DNA from: Tubulinosema ratisbonensis
Lineage: Eukaryota > Microsporidia > Tubulinosematidae
Direction of reading: 5' to 3'
NCBI GenBank assembly: GCA_004000155.1
Contig: RCSS01000331.1
Span: forward strand, 1-29,106
Length of the DNA: 29,106 bases
Both the position numbers and the translations under genes were made by a program. Under the pieces are notes generated by a model. That model was not told the DNA's origin and ran no database searches. It saw nothing but the letters and a program-made list of their open reading frames with translations. Below, one piece after another: positions 17,115 through 28,239 of the stretch. Every line of letters starts with the position of its first letter. Position 1 is the first letter of the stretch.

Positions 17115-19975
17115 CTTAATTAAAATTTTAATTTAAATTTAATTGGAAGATTTTAATCCATTTTCCTAAAACAGTAAATTGATTGTGCAAAAAGTAGATA
17201 ATGAAAAAAATTTTTAATTGTGGTTAAATTTTTATTTCAAAAAAGCAGATACTAACGGTTTAATTTTCACATTAAAAATAATTAAAATTACTTAAAACTT
17301 AAATTTCTAATTAGTTTATACCTTTAAGTCATAGTAAACTTTATTAAAACTTGAAATTAATTTGGTTTAATGTTTTTAGACGGACAGAAACTAATTACTC
17401 AGATAAAAAAGAAAAATGGTAAATAAGTAAATTTGGACGAATATTCAACACCAACCAAACTAATATCTATTAAATATTTACTTTAACATAGCAGGACAAA
17501 TGACCATATGAAGTAACAGCGATATATTTAGTAATTACTCAAGAAAAAAATTATAAAAATAGGATTAAAAGCCTTAGAGTTAATTAGACAAAATAGTCAG
17601 TAAGTTAAATTCAAGGAGTAGAAATAAAATACATGTATTGAAAATTCTAAGCTTAAAATAAGCCATTTAATTCTTGTAGTATAATCAATTTTATAAAATA
17701 TTTTTAATAAAATTCTTTGATGTATATCATCAGTTCTAGAAACCAAATAAAATATTTTTAAAGAAGCAAGGAAATATTAGCAATGATGGCTTATTATGTA
17801 ATTTGACAGTAAAGTGTTATTAATTTAAAATTAAATTTATGAGTTATACAAACAGAAAAAATGAAACATTTGGTTATAACTAATTTATTTAGATATATTG
17901 TTAAAAAAACTGTAATTTAGTTATCTTAGTCAAGATATTGTAATAGAATATACTTTTTAAAGCTATTTTTAGAAAATGGTAAATTGACGATAAAATCATA
18001 ATTAGTTGGTTTAATTTAAAATGAAAGTTCTTTTACGACTGTCGAATAAACATGATAATTTATATTTTTTTTATTATAAATAACATGACATAAGCCAATT
18101 TCCATAACATTATATTTACCTGAGAGCACAAAAACTATACAACAAATATTATTTTAGTAACTCAACTACCAAAAAAATTAAAAAACTTATTAAATATTGT
18201 AATGCTTCCGCGGTTAGACATCTTCTTCTTGAAGGTACCTAATAAAAATACTGTTTGCTTTTAATGACTTGTTTTTACAAACTTTTTTAACCGCCATGTT
18301 TAATTAAAAGACCTTTATACTTTTAGGTTTCGGTCTAAGAATATGAAGGACCTTTTAATCAAGGTCAAAAGAAGACCTTCTTTACCTTCTGTCAAATATA
18401 ATATCAAAAGCATAGTCCTTATTTTTTGCTTATGGTGGTAGTCTGTGCTTAAATTTAATCATTCAGATATTGGATGTATAAAGACCGTATCTATTTATTT
18501 TTATTATTAAAGTGTTATAATTTGAGAACATTTTTAAAAAAATTGTTATTAAAAAAATTTTGAAATAATCGCTTTTGTCGTTTCTAAATTTAAAATTTCG
18601 ATCAATATTGGTCGTGCCATAATGAAAAATTTTCTATTGCTTATATTTTATATTTAAGTTTAATGAGAGATTTACTTCATTTTTATTTATTTAGGTAAAT
18701 AAATAAAGTAAATTCTATTTAAAATTAATAAAAACACAGATTATAATAAAATATTATAAAATAAATGCTTAATTTTGAATTATAAGACGATAAAAATGTA
18801 TCTTGTGTACTAGATTTGAGCTCATATAAATTATTATACCACCCTTTATCCTTAAATGACTTATTCTATCTTCTTTTACTTAGTCTGTCTGTGGTGTTTT
18901 TTTCTCATTTTCATGGTTTGATTTTGTTGAAATAATGATTTTTTGACAAACTCAACAAACTGATTCATAATATTTTTTTAATTACTAAAAATAAACAATT
19001 AGAACAAACTCTATACAGTATTGATAATCCCTTTTTGGATTCTGAAAAAGAATAATTTTTGAAAATATTAGAAAAGTGAAAATTTATTTTTTAATTTGTT
19101 GATATCAATTTTTGACATTGGATTCATAAAACTATATTTAAATTTTGTTTGAAAATTCTTCGTTCTTTGTTATCTCTTCTTTTAAACAATATAATAAAAA
19201 TGTAATATAGAATTTTACTATGGATAGATTTTTACGAACTCTTTGTTATATTTTTGTACTTAAACAATCTATTTTTACAAACTGGTTTGTCTTTTATCAC
19301 TAAAAAACTTAATATTTTTAAAGTTTTTTAAATTTTATTTTCAGAGCTAAATAAAACTCCGATAAACTTAATGATTTTTTATGTTGGATTCTTATTTTTA
19401 TAGACTAAAAAGCAATTTTGATTCATCTCTTTTCCACTCTAAACTTAAAGAAATAATTATTTAAATATAAAATCAAATTAACCGAACGGTGTATAAAATT
19501 ATTTTTGAACAAATGTACAACTAAAATTAAATTTATTTTAGGATAATAAAAAATTCAAAAATTTTGTGCTCAAATTAAATCTTAATGATATTTTTTTAGA
19601 AATTAAAAAAACTAATAATACTTTTTTAAATCAATAATTTATATATCTATCAACAAATAGCAGGTAATGCAAGTATTGTTATTTATATTTTCGAAAAACA
19701 TGCTAAAATGCCCGTGATTAAGACGTTCTCTGTAAACTTAAAACAAATCATTTTTTATTTGTTACTCCTGTGGTTTTTTCTTTTGTTTATTTTTAATACG
19801 ATTTTTGTTAAAAATTTTCATTATGATATTTTCACAATGAATTTTTTGTAAAATGAAGTTAGCTGACTTAATCAACTCTAAATCATTAATTTAATTATTA
19901 TTTGGAAAAATTAACCTAAAAAAGAATTATATTGTTTATTATAAAATTTTTGTATAACTAAAAAATCTGTAAAAA
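17115..19975. other. Long AT-rich region between P1 and P2, no gene recognised
   Basis: This 2.9-kb stretch has no frame with coding character on either strand. The only structure noted is at 18302-18379. There an imperfect ~18-bp stem (ATTAAAAGACCTTTATA pairing with ATGAAGGACCTTTTAAT) is followed immediately by a perfect AAGGTC/GACCTT hairpin with a 7-base loop. It may be degenerated duplicate or transposon sequence beyond recognition. Confidence 0.5.
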
Positions 19976-21637
19976 CTATATTTTATAAAATATTTTTAAA
20001 CTTTCTATTTGAAAAGATTCAATAACTTTACGATGAAAATCTTTAACATATATGTTAATAATGTCATTCGTCCAACATAAGCTTACATACTCGTCTAGTA
20101 CACATTTGCAGTTATTAAATTCGATAAGAGATTTTGTAAGATTATTAAAATCTTCTTGTATCGTATAAATTAATATCTCTCTTATTTTATTAAAATACAT
20201 TAAAAAGGAGCCTTGTCCGTCCTTACCGATATTAAATTTAAAAACAATAGAAATAGTTCTTTTTTCTTTCTCTAAGTAAATTATTTTTTTGTCATTAAAA
20301 TATAGAGATTTCGATAAAATGATATCATAAAAATTAAATTTCAAAGCCGTTTCAGGGTATTTATATCTTATAAAAGACATAAATATCAAGGCTTTATAAG
20401 TTTTTGTGTGCTCATCTTCTACTTCTAACAAATATAATACTTCCAAAACCAAATATCTAACAAAAACAACAAATTTTAGTAAGTTTCTATTCCTGTAATA
20501 TATATTTGATATATCAATTTCATTTTGTATGATAAATTTAGACTTGTTAATTTCATAAACATATATAATAGTTTGTAAGTAAAAATAAATTTGACCTAAA
20601 TTCTTCTTTAAAATTATTTCATAATTAATTTGAAAAAAAATATTTAAATCGCCGCATAGATTTGATAAAAATGAAAAATTTTGTATTATTTTAATTGATT
20701 CTAATAGAGCACCTCGAATTTCATTTTGATTTTTGTACCAGGATAAAACCTTTGAGCCCGCGCTTCTAAAATATTCTCCTCCAGATCTAAAATTTTTAAT
20801 AAGCTTAAATGAGATTTGAAGATTTTTTATAAATTTGTCATATTCCATTTTAAGCATTTTTAAGTTTTCTAAGGTTAGATCCCATAGTAAAAAGTTTTCT
20901 GGTATAATCAAATTCTCTTCGAGTTTTTCGTCATCAAAGAACCCCGTAAGTAAATCATATAACTTAAGATAAGACTCTGTTCTAAAAATATTATCTTTAT
21001 CTGCAAAATCTATTGAACTTTTATTTCTGAAATTTGCATTAAAAAGTAAATTCACATACTTAAAAAATGGAAATTTAAAAATAAACTCTGCTTTTTTAAC
21101 AACTTTTTCTAATAATAAAAGTTTGTGTTCGTTTTTATAGTATAATTCTTTACAATAGTCCATATTTTCATTCTCAATGAGTTGTTGTTTATTTTTTATG
21201 GATTTTTTCATTTTAGATATTGGAAGTTGGTTTTTTTGGCTGCGAATTAATCCCACACGCTCTTTAACCAAAATTTTATCTTGTTTTATTTTTTTATTAG
21301 AATCGTCACTAATTTTAAAATCAGAAACTTTATTTTCTTTCGTGAGTTGTTTACGTTTGGTCGTTTTTTTTAAAGGATGAATATTTGTTGAAATTTTGTT
21401 AGATATGATAGACACTGTGGGTTGGTCATCTTTTTTAATATGAGTTTGAACTCGTAGGCACTGTTCACTTAAGCGAGAACCAAAAGTTGAGCTTTGCATT
21501 TCGTCAGTTAAAGGCTGTTTATTTATAATGACATCTTCAAAAACACTCTCAATAGTAAAAAATTGTAGAAATTCGTCATTATCGTCAAATATTGAGCCAT
21601 AAATTAAATGTATAAAATTGACGATAGAATAAACCAT
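19976..21637 (-). CDS. Paralogue P2 of the putative secreted family, with basic cluster
   Basis: The 553-residue protein is of unknown function. Shared family blocks are YDLLTGFFDDEK (227-238), YFYLQTIIYVYEINKSKF (351-368), IYYRNRNLLKFVVFVRYL (379-396) and RYKYPETALKFNFYD (424-438). The N-terminal hydrophobic stretch (residues 3-16) is a plausible signal peptide and is followed by an acidic segment (about 17-48, with FTIESVFEDV resembling P3). A basic patch at 88-103 (containing KKTTKRKQ) and further Lys-rich sequence to about 150 resemble nuclear localisation signals. Secretion followed by host nuclear targeting is an inference only. The start is preceded by TCCCAA, with CCC three bases upstream. 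A 20-bp perfect palindrome lies 144 bp upstream. Confidence 0.85.
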   Translation of the reverse strand: MVYSIVNFIHLIYGSIFDDNDEFLQFFTIESVFEDVIINKQPLTDEMQSSTFGSRLSEQCLRVQTHIKKDDQPTVSIISNKISTNIHPLKKTTKRKQLTKENKVSDFKISDDSNKKIKQDKILVKERVGLIRSQKNQLPISKMKKSIKNKQQLIENENMDYCKELYYKNEHKLLLLEKVVKKAEFIFKFPFFKYVNLLFNANFRNKSSIDFADKDNIFRTESYLKLYDLLTGFFDDEKLEENLIIPENFLLWDLTLENLKMLKMEYDKFIKNLQISFKLIKNFRSGGEYFRSAGSKVLSWYKNQNEIRGALLESIKIIQNFSFLSNLCGDLNIFFQINYEIILKKNLGQIYFYLQTIIYVYEINKSKFIIQNEIDISNIYYRNRNLLKFVVFVRYLVLEVLYLLEVEDEHTKTYKALIFMSFIRYKYPETALKFNFYDIILSKSLYFNDKKIIYLEKEKRTISIVFKFNIGKDGQGSFLMYFNKIREILIYTIQEDFNNLTKSLIEFNNCKCVLDEYVSLCWTNDIINIYVKDFHRKVIESFQIESLKIFYKI

Positions 21638-21639
21638 TT

Positions 21640-21642
21640 GGG
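21640..21642 (-). promoter_or_regulatory. CCC signal upstream of P2
   Basis: Minus-strand ATCCCAA precedes the ATG. Confidence 0.45.
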
Positions 21643-21780
21643 ATATTTCAAAATTTTTTTTTATTTTTAAATTACAAATTAAATATCTTTGCTTTAAAAG
21701 GCAAATTGTTTCTTGCTTTTTTTAACTTCTAATAACTTATTAAAATTACTTTTTTGGTTTTGTGATTTGTAAAAGGGATC

Positions 21781-21800
21781 AAACTTACATATGTAAGTTT
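21781..21800. promoter_or_regulatory. Perfect 20-bp palindrome upstream of P2
   Basis: AAACTTACATATGTAAGTTT is fully self-complementary and lies 144 bp upstream of the P2 start. It could be a dyad binding site for a dimeric regulator. No equivalent was found upstream of P1 or P3, so a chance palindrome in AT-rich DNA is not excluded. Confidence 0.3.
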
Positions 21801-22384
21801 TATAAGTCAATGATTAAAATTATTGTAATACTTTTTTATGAGATATTTTGTTGGTTTTAATTGCATGTAAATTATTATACAGCTTTTCGGGTATTTTAAT
21901 AATTATATTATAAAATAAATGAATTAATTGATAAAGGTGTAACTCGATTCAGGCCTTATAATAATTAAAGATTTTAAGAGCGAAAACAAAAAATTATTTT
22001 ATTTGAAAATTTATTAAATTGTTTTATAAACTTAAAAATATTTGAATTATAATTTTTTTCTAGCTTTACAAAACGAAAAGTTTTGGACATATTTAAAACA
22101 CAATATTTAAATATTTAATATAATAAATATTTAATATGTCAAACTCTTTAAAAAATTAAAGTCTATAAAAACTATGTCTAAATTTATAACCTCTACTCTA
22201 TTGTTTTTATTTTTTTAAATCAAAAATTAAATGAACAAAAATCTGTTTGAAAAACTAATAATTAAAATCTTTACACACAATATCACAAATTTAGGAAAAA
22301 TAAACTAAGACCGAATCGAATTATAAAACTTATAAAAAATATAATCTTTAATAATTTATAAGATTTTCGACATAGAAGCATCGA

Positions 22385-22604
22385 TTTTTTGTTGCCTAGG
22401 GATGGGAAATCCATACGAAGATCCTTTCGCTCTTTCTTCTATATAAGATTATTAATTCCTTATTGACGGAAACATATGGTAAAATAGGGTTTTCCATACT
22501 TAGGTATAGCTCAAGATGCTGCGAGTCTTCCACCGACTAAACCCCGCCCGTACGCTCTATTGATTGCCTAAGTCTACTTTACCTTGCAGGTTTTGGTTAC
22601 AGGA
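22385..22604 (-). repeat. Dispersed ~220-bp repeat, copy 4
   Basis: An uninterrupted inverted copy. It runs from TTTTTTGTTGCCTAGGGATGG through GACGGAAACATATGG and CTTAGGTATAGC to TTACCTTGCAGG and GGTTACAGGA. It supplies the intact join that is broken in copy 2 and retains the hairpin arms. It lies about 750 bp upstream of the P2 start. Confidence 0.85.
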
Positions 22605-24640
22605 TATAGGATTTACTGCTCAAAAATACTTTTTTAAATTTTCGTATTTTTTGTTTAAAAATAAATAAGAAAGAATCACATGTCCGAGAAAAGAACAAAG
22701 AAACTGAATATAGTTTATTAAAAATCATTTTATTTTAACCACCGAATTTCATCGTTATATTCTTCAGGATACAACATTATCTAATTTTAATTATATTATA
22801 GAGATATTTGTTTCAAGTAAATACTACTACTATTAGAGTTGTTAAATCTTTGAGCATAAAAGCAAAGGCTCCGTAAGACTAAAAAATTATGAAAACTGTT
22901 CTTTTTTTATTTATATCGAATGTTTGTAAGAAAAACAAGACAATAAAATATATTTGTTGTGCTCAAATACTTTATAAATAACCAGATTTTCATTTTTTTT
23001 TCAATTTAAAAAATGTGGCGTAAGCTCTAAGAGACGATGATTTAGACAAATCATTATTCTTATATATAAAAATGATACAAAAATCTAAAATTTAAACATG
23101 AAAGGAATAATAAAAGTAAATACAATACGTGATAAACGAATAAAAAAATTAATATATTAATACCTATCACTAAATATTTATCAATCGTAATAATGTCTTA
23201 ATATTTAAAAACAATATTAATGCAAAGTTAAGTTTTTTTAGCGTATACAGACAAAGAAATCATTTTTATGTCAAATTTTGAAATGCAAAACACATTTTGA
23301 AATAAGATTTGGTTTCCTCGGTTAAAAATCTAAATTTTTGTAAACACAAAATAATAGTTTTGACTTTTCTTCCTTGTTTATGTTTCTTAAACATAAAAAC
23401 TTATATAAATATGTAAAGCGATTTTATAAAAAACAAATTAATGTTAAACATACTTCAATTTAGTTTACTAAAATAAAATAAGTTTTTTTATAAATACAAA
23501 AAAATTTACAAATATAATTGCTGGTTGTTCTGAATTTTGAAAATAAAGCAACTAGGCGTACATTTTCTTAAATTATGATGAGGTTTTTAGATTCTGATTT
23601 TACCCATACGAAAAATAAAAATGCCAAAAATTGAAATTTTTTACTTTTCTTGCATAACTATTTATTGTAAATATCTAATTAGACCTTTTTGTCATTAAAA
23701 TAAAAAAATAATATATTTAATTTTAGGTTAAGATTTGAGTTTCAAAAAAATTTTACAATTTTTCTGTAGCATTAAATTATTGTTAGTAGAAGTATGAATT
23801 CAAAGTATTTTTAACAAATTTGATTTTATATTACCTCCAAAGTAAATTTTTATCATAAACTAATTCTATTTTTATGTAAATTTTTAACAGAGTTTCACAA
23901 AAACATATTTTTTATAAGTTTCAGATTTTCATATGTTTTTAAAAAGATTTAATTGCTTCTTAATATATAAAATTAAATAAATAAACACAGTTTAAAATTT
24001 ACTTAAATTTATAGATAAAAAATTAAAAGATTACAAATTACATATTTATTATAAAGTAAAATTATCATGTTTTTGCTTATTTTAAAGATATTGGTAAATA
24101 TAACACTTTACACTTGTATCGCTTTATTTTTTGGTTTAAGGGGCGTACGAAACCTAACCTTAGTGAAAGTAAAAAGGATTTTGATCGAAGCGGGATTTTC
24201 TAAAATCCTCTGTTAATGCAAAAAAATTTCTTAAGGTTTCATAGAAAAGTAAAATGATATATTTAAATCCTATCATTTTGTTCAAAACATGATTTACTTT
24301 TTATTATAATAAAAAAATTTATTAAAAATATTATAATTGTTTTTAAAATTATTTTTTATATCTAAATTGATAAAAACTTAAACTTAATCTAATTATGAAT
24401 TTAAAAGAAATATAGATTCTAGAAGATAATGAATAATGTGGTATCAATTATTTCGTTTAGGTTTGAACCTTTTAAAATTAGAAAAATTTTTGGATATTTT
24501 TAGAAATGGTTTACCATGCAGATAAAAGTTAATTTGTGTACATTAAAAGAAGCACAGATTCAAAAGTTCCTTTTTAAAAGATACTTTTTTTAAAAATTAA
24601 GTTACAAAGTGTATTATTGAATGTAATTAACATCTTTATA
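22605..24640. other. Long AT-rich region, no gene recognised
   Basis: No coding frame is supported over about 2 kb. At 24135-24210 a locally G+C-richer patch contains a GGATTTT/AAAATCC hairpin with a 2-base loop (24193-24208), preceded by a direct AGGATTTT at 24175. It may be a relic of a mobile element. Confidence 0.5.
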
Positions 24641-25020
24641 AGGTTATTTTGTCGAAAAGGCGATGTTACTAGAAATCGTCTGAAACTGAAACTTGCATAT
24701 GTGGGAATCTAAAGATATTAAAAAACAGATTTTTGAGTAATGAAACAAAATTGTGAGAAAGGCGTCAATATTGAGATTATTGAGGTCATAATTATAAAGC
24801 TTTGTATAACCAAAGACACCTCGTACGAAGTGTGGATAGTTGGCGTCATTGAAGGTATACAAAAATCCCTTTTTTTTGTGAAGTATACACACTGCGGGAT
24901 TCTTCCTCCCACATTTCAACAATTTATATCGAAGGTCTAAAATATATAACGGCAAGTTCAAGTCTTGTATTCCAGTATGTGATTACTTGAGTTTAAGAGT
25001 TTATCGTCAATCACTCTAAA
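24640..25020 (+). pseudogene. Second ISXO2-like transposase relic, strongly decayed
   Basis: The plus-strand frame from about 24740 to 24937 reads VNIEIIEV, then TSYEVWIVGVIEG and FFVKYTHCGILPPTFQQFI. These follow the order of the ISXO2 catalytic region: the V-E-I-D-E box with Asp replaced by Ile, then the V-W-V-x-G-x-x-E box, then the segment leading to the second catalytic Asp. A shifted continuation to about 25020 (YLSLRVYRQSL) may represent the following Y-x-H-x-S-V-N-H region. Stops and frameshifts occur on both sides. It is more degraded than the element at 2402-3551, and inverted ends were not found. The overlapping minus-strand frame is a shadow. Confidence 0.55.
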
Positions 25021-25645
25021 AATTTTGTATATCTTATTATCGAAATCTATATCAAAACCATAAAAGGCCTTGACAATGACTTTAAGCATTTTGAAACCTC
25101 GTAATAGAACATTGAAGGAATACATGCATTATTATTTTTTTTACAAAAGACACTAGAAATTCATTTGGATAAGATTTGTATACTTTTTAGAGAATTAAAT
25201 ACATCAAAAAATTATGGCACTTTTTAATATTATTTATATTTTTTATATTAAAGACATTTAGTGATTAAAAGCTCCACTCCACACATAAAAATTGCCGTAA
25301 AAACTACCTTGCTAATTTTCAAAACAATCACATTTTCTGTCCTGTCGTGTATTATTATCGTCAATTTCGGTTTAAGTGGATTGAATTAAAACTTGGCTTT
25401 TTAACATAAAGAAAATAATAAGTTTTTTATTTGGTTGAATTATACCTAAATTCATATTTATTTGAAAAAAAGAGGTCGTTCTTTTATAAGAAATCTTCTT
25501 TTATAACCTTTTTATAAATTTCATTTGTTTTTAACTTAAAAAAGTAATTAACTTATTAATTCCTTTTCTATTAAATTAATTATATTTTGATTAAAAAAAT
25601 TATAAAAATAAAACAAATAAAGTCAAAAACTTTAAAATTTACCAA
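25021..25645. other. AT-rich region downstream of P3, nothing recognised
   Basis: No coding frame is supported. The first part may be further decayed transposon sequence continuous with the ISXO2-like relic. Confidence 0.5.
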
Positions 25646-27178
25646 TTAACAAGATTCTGAAACAAGTAATTGCTGGCTTGAAGTTTTATCTTCAGTTTCT
25701 TTTTCATTTAAGTAAACTTTATATAACATTTCATAATAAACATTAACATATAATTTTAAAATATTATCTATCCAGAAAGATGATTTTGTAAAATCTTCAC
25801 TATTTAAAAATTCTTTATAGTTTAAAATTTTTTGATCTAATTCAGTAAACCGATCAGTTATAGTAGAAATCAAAAGTAGTTTCATTCCCAAATAATTTTT
25901 TTTGAAAATTTCATTAGAAAACAAGTCTTTTTTTAAAGCAAAAACAAGTCGAATGGCATTTAATTCCTTCTTTTTATCTATTTTAATAGTTTCGTTTAAA
26001 GTTATAGAGTTTGAAATGAATAATTCTAAATAATTAAATTGTATAGCTATCTCGGGATATTTAAATCTCAGAAAGAATAAAAATACAGTAATCTTATAGG
26101 TTTGCAAAAAATCATCACCAACGTTTAGTTTTGTAAATAGCTGGGATAAGAGATATTTTATTAAGATTACAAATCTTAATAAATTAGTGTTATTATAAAG
26201 GAAATTTAACCCCCTTATTTCTTGTATTTCTAAAAATTTGTCTTTGTTGAGTTCATAAATGTATAAAATAGTCTGTAAATAAAAAAGTATTTGTCCCATA
26301 AGGCATTGATCAATGTATTCATAATTTATTTGTAAAAAAATCTTTAATTCATTACACAATACCATTAAAAACTCACATTTACTGATTGTTTGAATAGACT
26401 CTCTAATTTTTTTCACATATTTGTATGTGGTTTTATCTTGTGCTAAATCTCTCCAGCAATATCTGTAAAATTGTATAATTGATAAAATAGGCTGAAAATG
26501 TCCTTCAAGTATTTGAATAAAACTATCATACTCTTCTTTGTAGGATAAAAGATCTTTTTTCTCTAACTTAAATAAAACATAATTTCTTATTAAGAGATCA
26601 GAATCATTGTTTTTTTCCGTGGTAAAAAACCCTGTCATCATATCATAAAACTTTATACCAACATTAATTTTTTTTGAATCAGGACGACTCCTAAACTCTA
26701 ATGCTGTATCGAGGGCAAAATTAGAAAGATATACTTTGTTTATATAAGAACAAAACACAAACTGATATCTGTTTTTAATTATCTGATCAATTTTTTCTAA
26801 TTGGTTTAATTTTTCTGTATTTATTTGTTTAAGTTCGAGAATATCTGAATTGTTTTCTGTTTTTTTTTGTTTTAAGTTTTTTCTTTTTCCTTTTGTTTTT
26901 GTAAAACTAGTTGGATTCGCAGGTACTGACTCCAAAATTAATAATTTATTGCTGTCTCGCGATATCTTTTTTATTTTAGGGACGCGAAAATGAGTTTCAT
27001 CCTCTAAATTTGTGTCTGTTTTGCTTCTTTCTTCAATAACCGCATTTGATGAGAAACAAGGATCGATTAAAACATCTATAAATAAGCTTTCGATAGAATC
27101 CTCAAATGATTGGCCGTTTCCTACAAATAAAGGAGAACAGTGTAATAGTGTTGAAAAAAAGCACAACAAACCTTTCAT
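25646..27178 (-). CDS. Paralogue P3 of the putative secreted family, with basic cluster
   Basis: The 510-residue protein is of unknown function. Family blocks are FYDMMTGFFTTEK (177-189), LQTILYIYELNKDKF (301-315), YNNTNLLRFVILIKYL (328-343) and RFKYPEIAIQFNYLE (371-385). The N-terminus (MKGLLCFFSTLLHCSPLFVG) is the best signal peptide of the three. An acidic stretch with DSIESLFIDVLID (27-39) matches the corresponding part of P2. A basic cluster KTKGKRKNLKQKK at 94-106 resembles a nuclear localisation signal and precedes the shared domain. The start is preceded by TCCTTCAA on the minus strand (a CC-containing variant of the start signal). Possible host-directed secreted protein (inference). 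Confidence 0.85.
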   Translation of the reverse strand: MKGLLCFFSTLLHCSPLFVGNGQSFEDSIESLFIDVLIDPCFSSNAVIEERSKTDTNLEDETHFRVPKIKKISRDSNKLLILESVPANPTSFTKTKGKRKNLKQKKTENNSDILELKQINTEKLNQLEKIDQIIKNRYQFVFCSYINKVYLSNFALDTALEFRSRPDSKKINVGIKFYDMMTGFFTTEKNNDSDLLIRNYVLFKLEKKDLLSYKEEYDSFIQILEGHFQPILSIIQFYRYCWRDLAQDKTTYKYVKKIRESIQTISKCEFLMVLCNELKIFLQINYEYIDQCLMGQILFYLQTILYIYELNKDKFLEIQEIRGLNFLYNNTNLLRFVILIKYLLSQLFTKLNVGDDFLQTYKITVFLFFLRFKYPEIAIQFNYLELFISNSITLNETIKIDKKKELNAIRLVFALKKDLFSNEIFKKNYLGMKLLLISTITDRFTELDQKILNYKEFLNSEDFTKSSFWIDNILKLYVNVYYEMLYKVYLNEKETEDKTSSQQLLVSESC

Positions 27179-27185
27179 TTGAAGG

Positions 27186-28065
27186 ATTTTGAGAAAAAAT
27201 CTTTTAATATTTTATTTTTCTAAAAAGGAAAATTTATTTTCTAGTCATTAAGATTAGAAATAAATTACAAATGCTATTGAAATTTAATAAAAAGTAAAGT
27301 CTACCCTTTCCTTCAAAAACAAACATAGTTGTTCAGTACCTTTTAAAAAAAATAAAGATATTAAAAAAAATTTGTGTTGTTGCTGTATAAAATCTATTCA
27401 AAAAAATAATTTTTTCATCTGACCTTTAAGTAGTTTTTTTATTTTCATGTAAATTAGAGGTTTTTAAGCGATTTTTGACATTGTCGTCTTGATTAGATTA
27501 TATGATTAAAAATCTTTAATTAAGATATTTAAGAGTTGAAAATTTTTGTTAATATTTCCAATAATTACCTTTGTTTTTAAATTTCTATTTATATTTATTC
27601 AGAGGTTAAAACTCTATTATCGATCATAGAAATTAATAAGATACTTGTTATTTATATAAAAATAAATTTTAGCTGGAAATTAAGTGTTAAGCTAAATTTA
27701 TGTTCACTTAAACTAAATAACCATTACAAATCTTAAATAATATTGTAGGAAATATCTAAAGGCTATTTTCTAGGAAAATAATTGTTTAAATATTTTATTT
27801 ATTAACCCATGATGAATCCTAATTATAATAAAGAAGTATTAAACAACGAAAGATAAAAACTATTAAAAATTTTTATTTTTTACAATTAAAGTATAAAAGA
27901 TTAGTTTAATCCTATATTTTGACAATTTTTCTTAGGAATTGAGGTCTTTAAAAGGCGGATTTTTTATTTAAATCTATCTTTATGCATGCTAGAAAACAAT
28001 CTTGAGGTGTTTTTATGTTATATTTGATAAATACCATTAAATAACTTAAGTTACTTATCTTAACA
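27186..28065. other. AT-rich region upstream of P3, nothing recognised
   Basis: No gene or convincing repeat is seen between P3 and the Tc1/mariner relic. Confidence 0.5.
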
Positions 28066-28067
28066 TA

Positions 28068-28095
28068 CAGTGATAGACAAAAAAGATTTGTATTT
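28068..28095 (+). repeat. Outer end repeat of the Tc1/mariner relic
   Basis: Contains GACAAAAAAGATTTGTATTT and is preceded by a TA dinucleotide at 28066-28067. Confidence 0.65.
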
Positions 28096-28239
28096 AAAAT
28101 ATAAACTAAAATATATACGGTATTCTCATCAAAAGAATTATCATCAAATTTCATCTAACATAATATGCATTAAAAATCGGATATAAAGATATTTTTAAGA
28201 CACTGTCATAAATAATGAGTATTCCGAATTAAAAATATA

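Noticed and set aside
24644..24961. 105-codon minus-strand frame
   Set aside because: Opposite the ISXO2-like relic, with no start signal and no recognisable content.
27948..28154. 68-codon minus-strand frame
   Set aside because: Spans the outer end of the Tc1/mariner relic and has random AT-rich composition.
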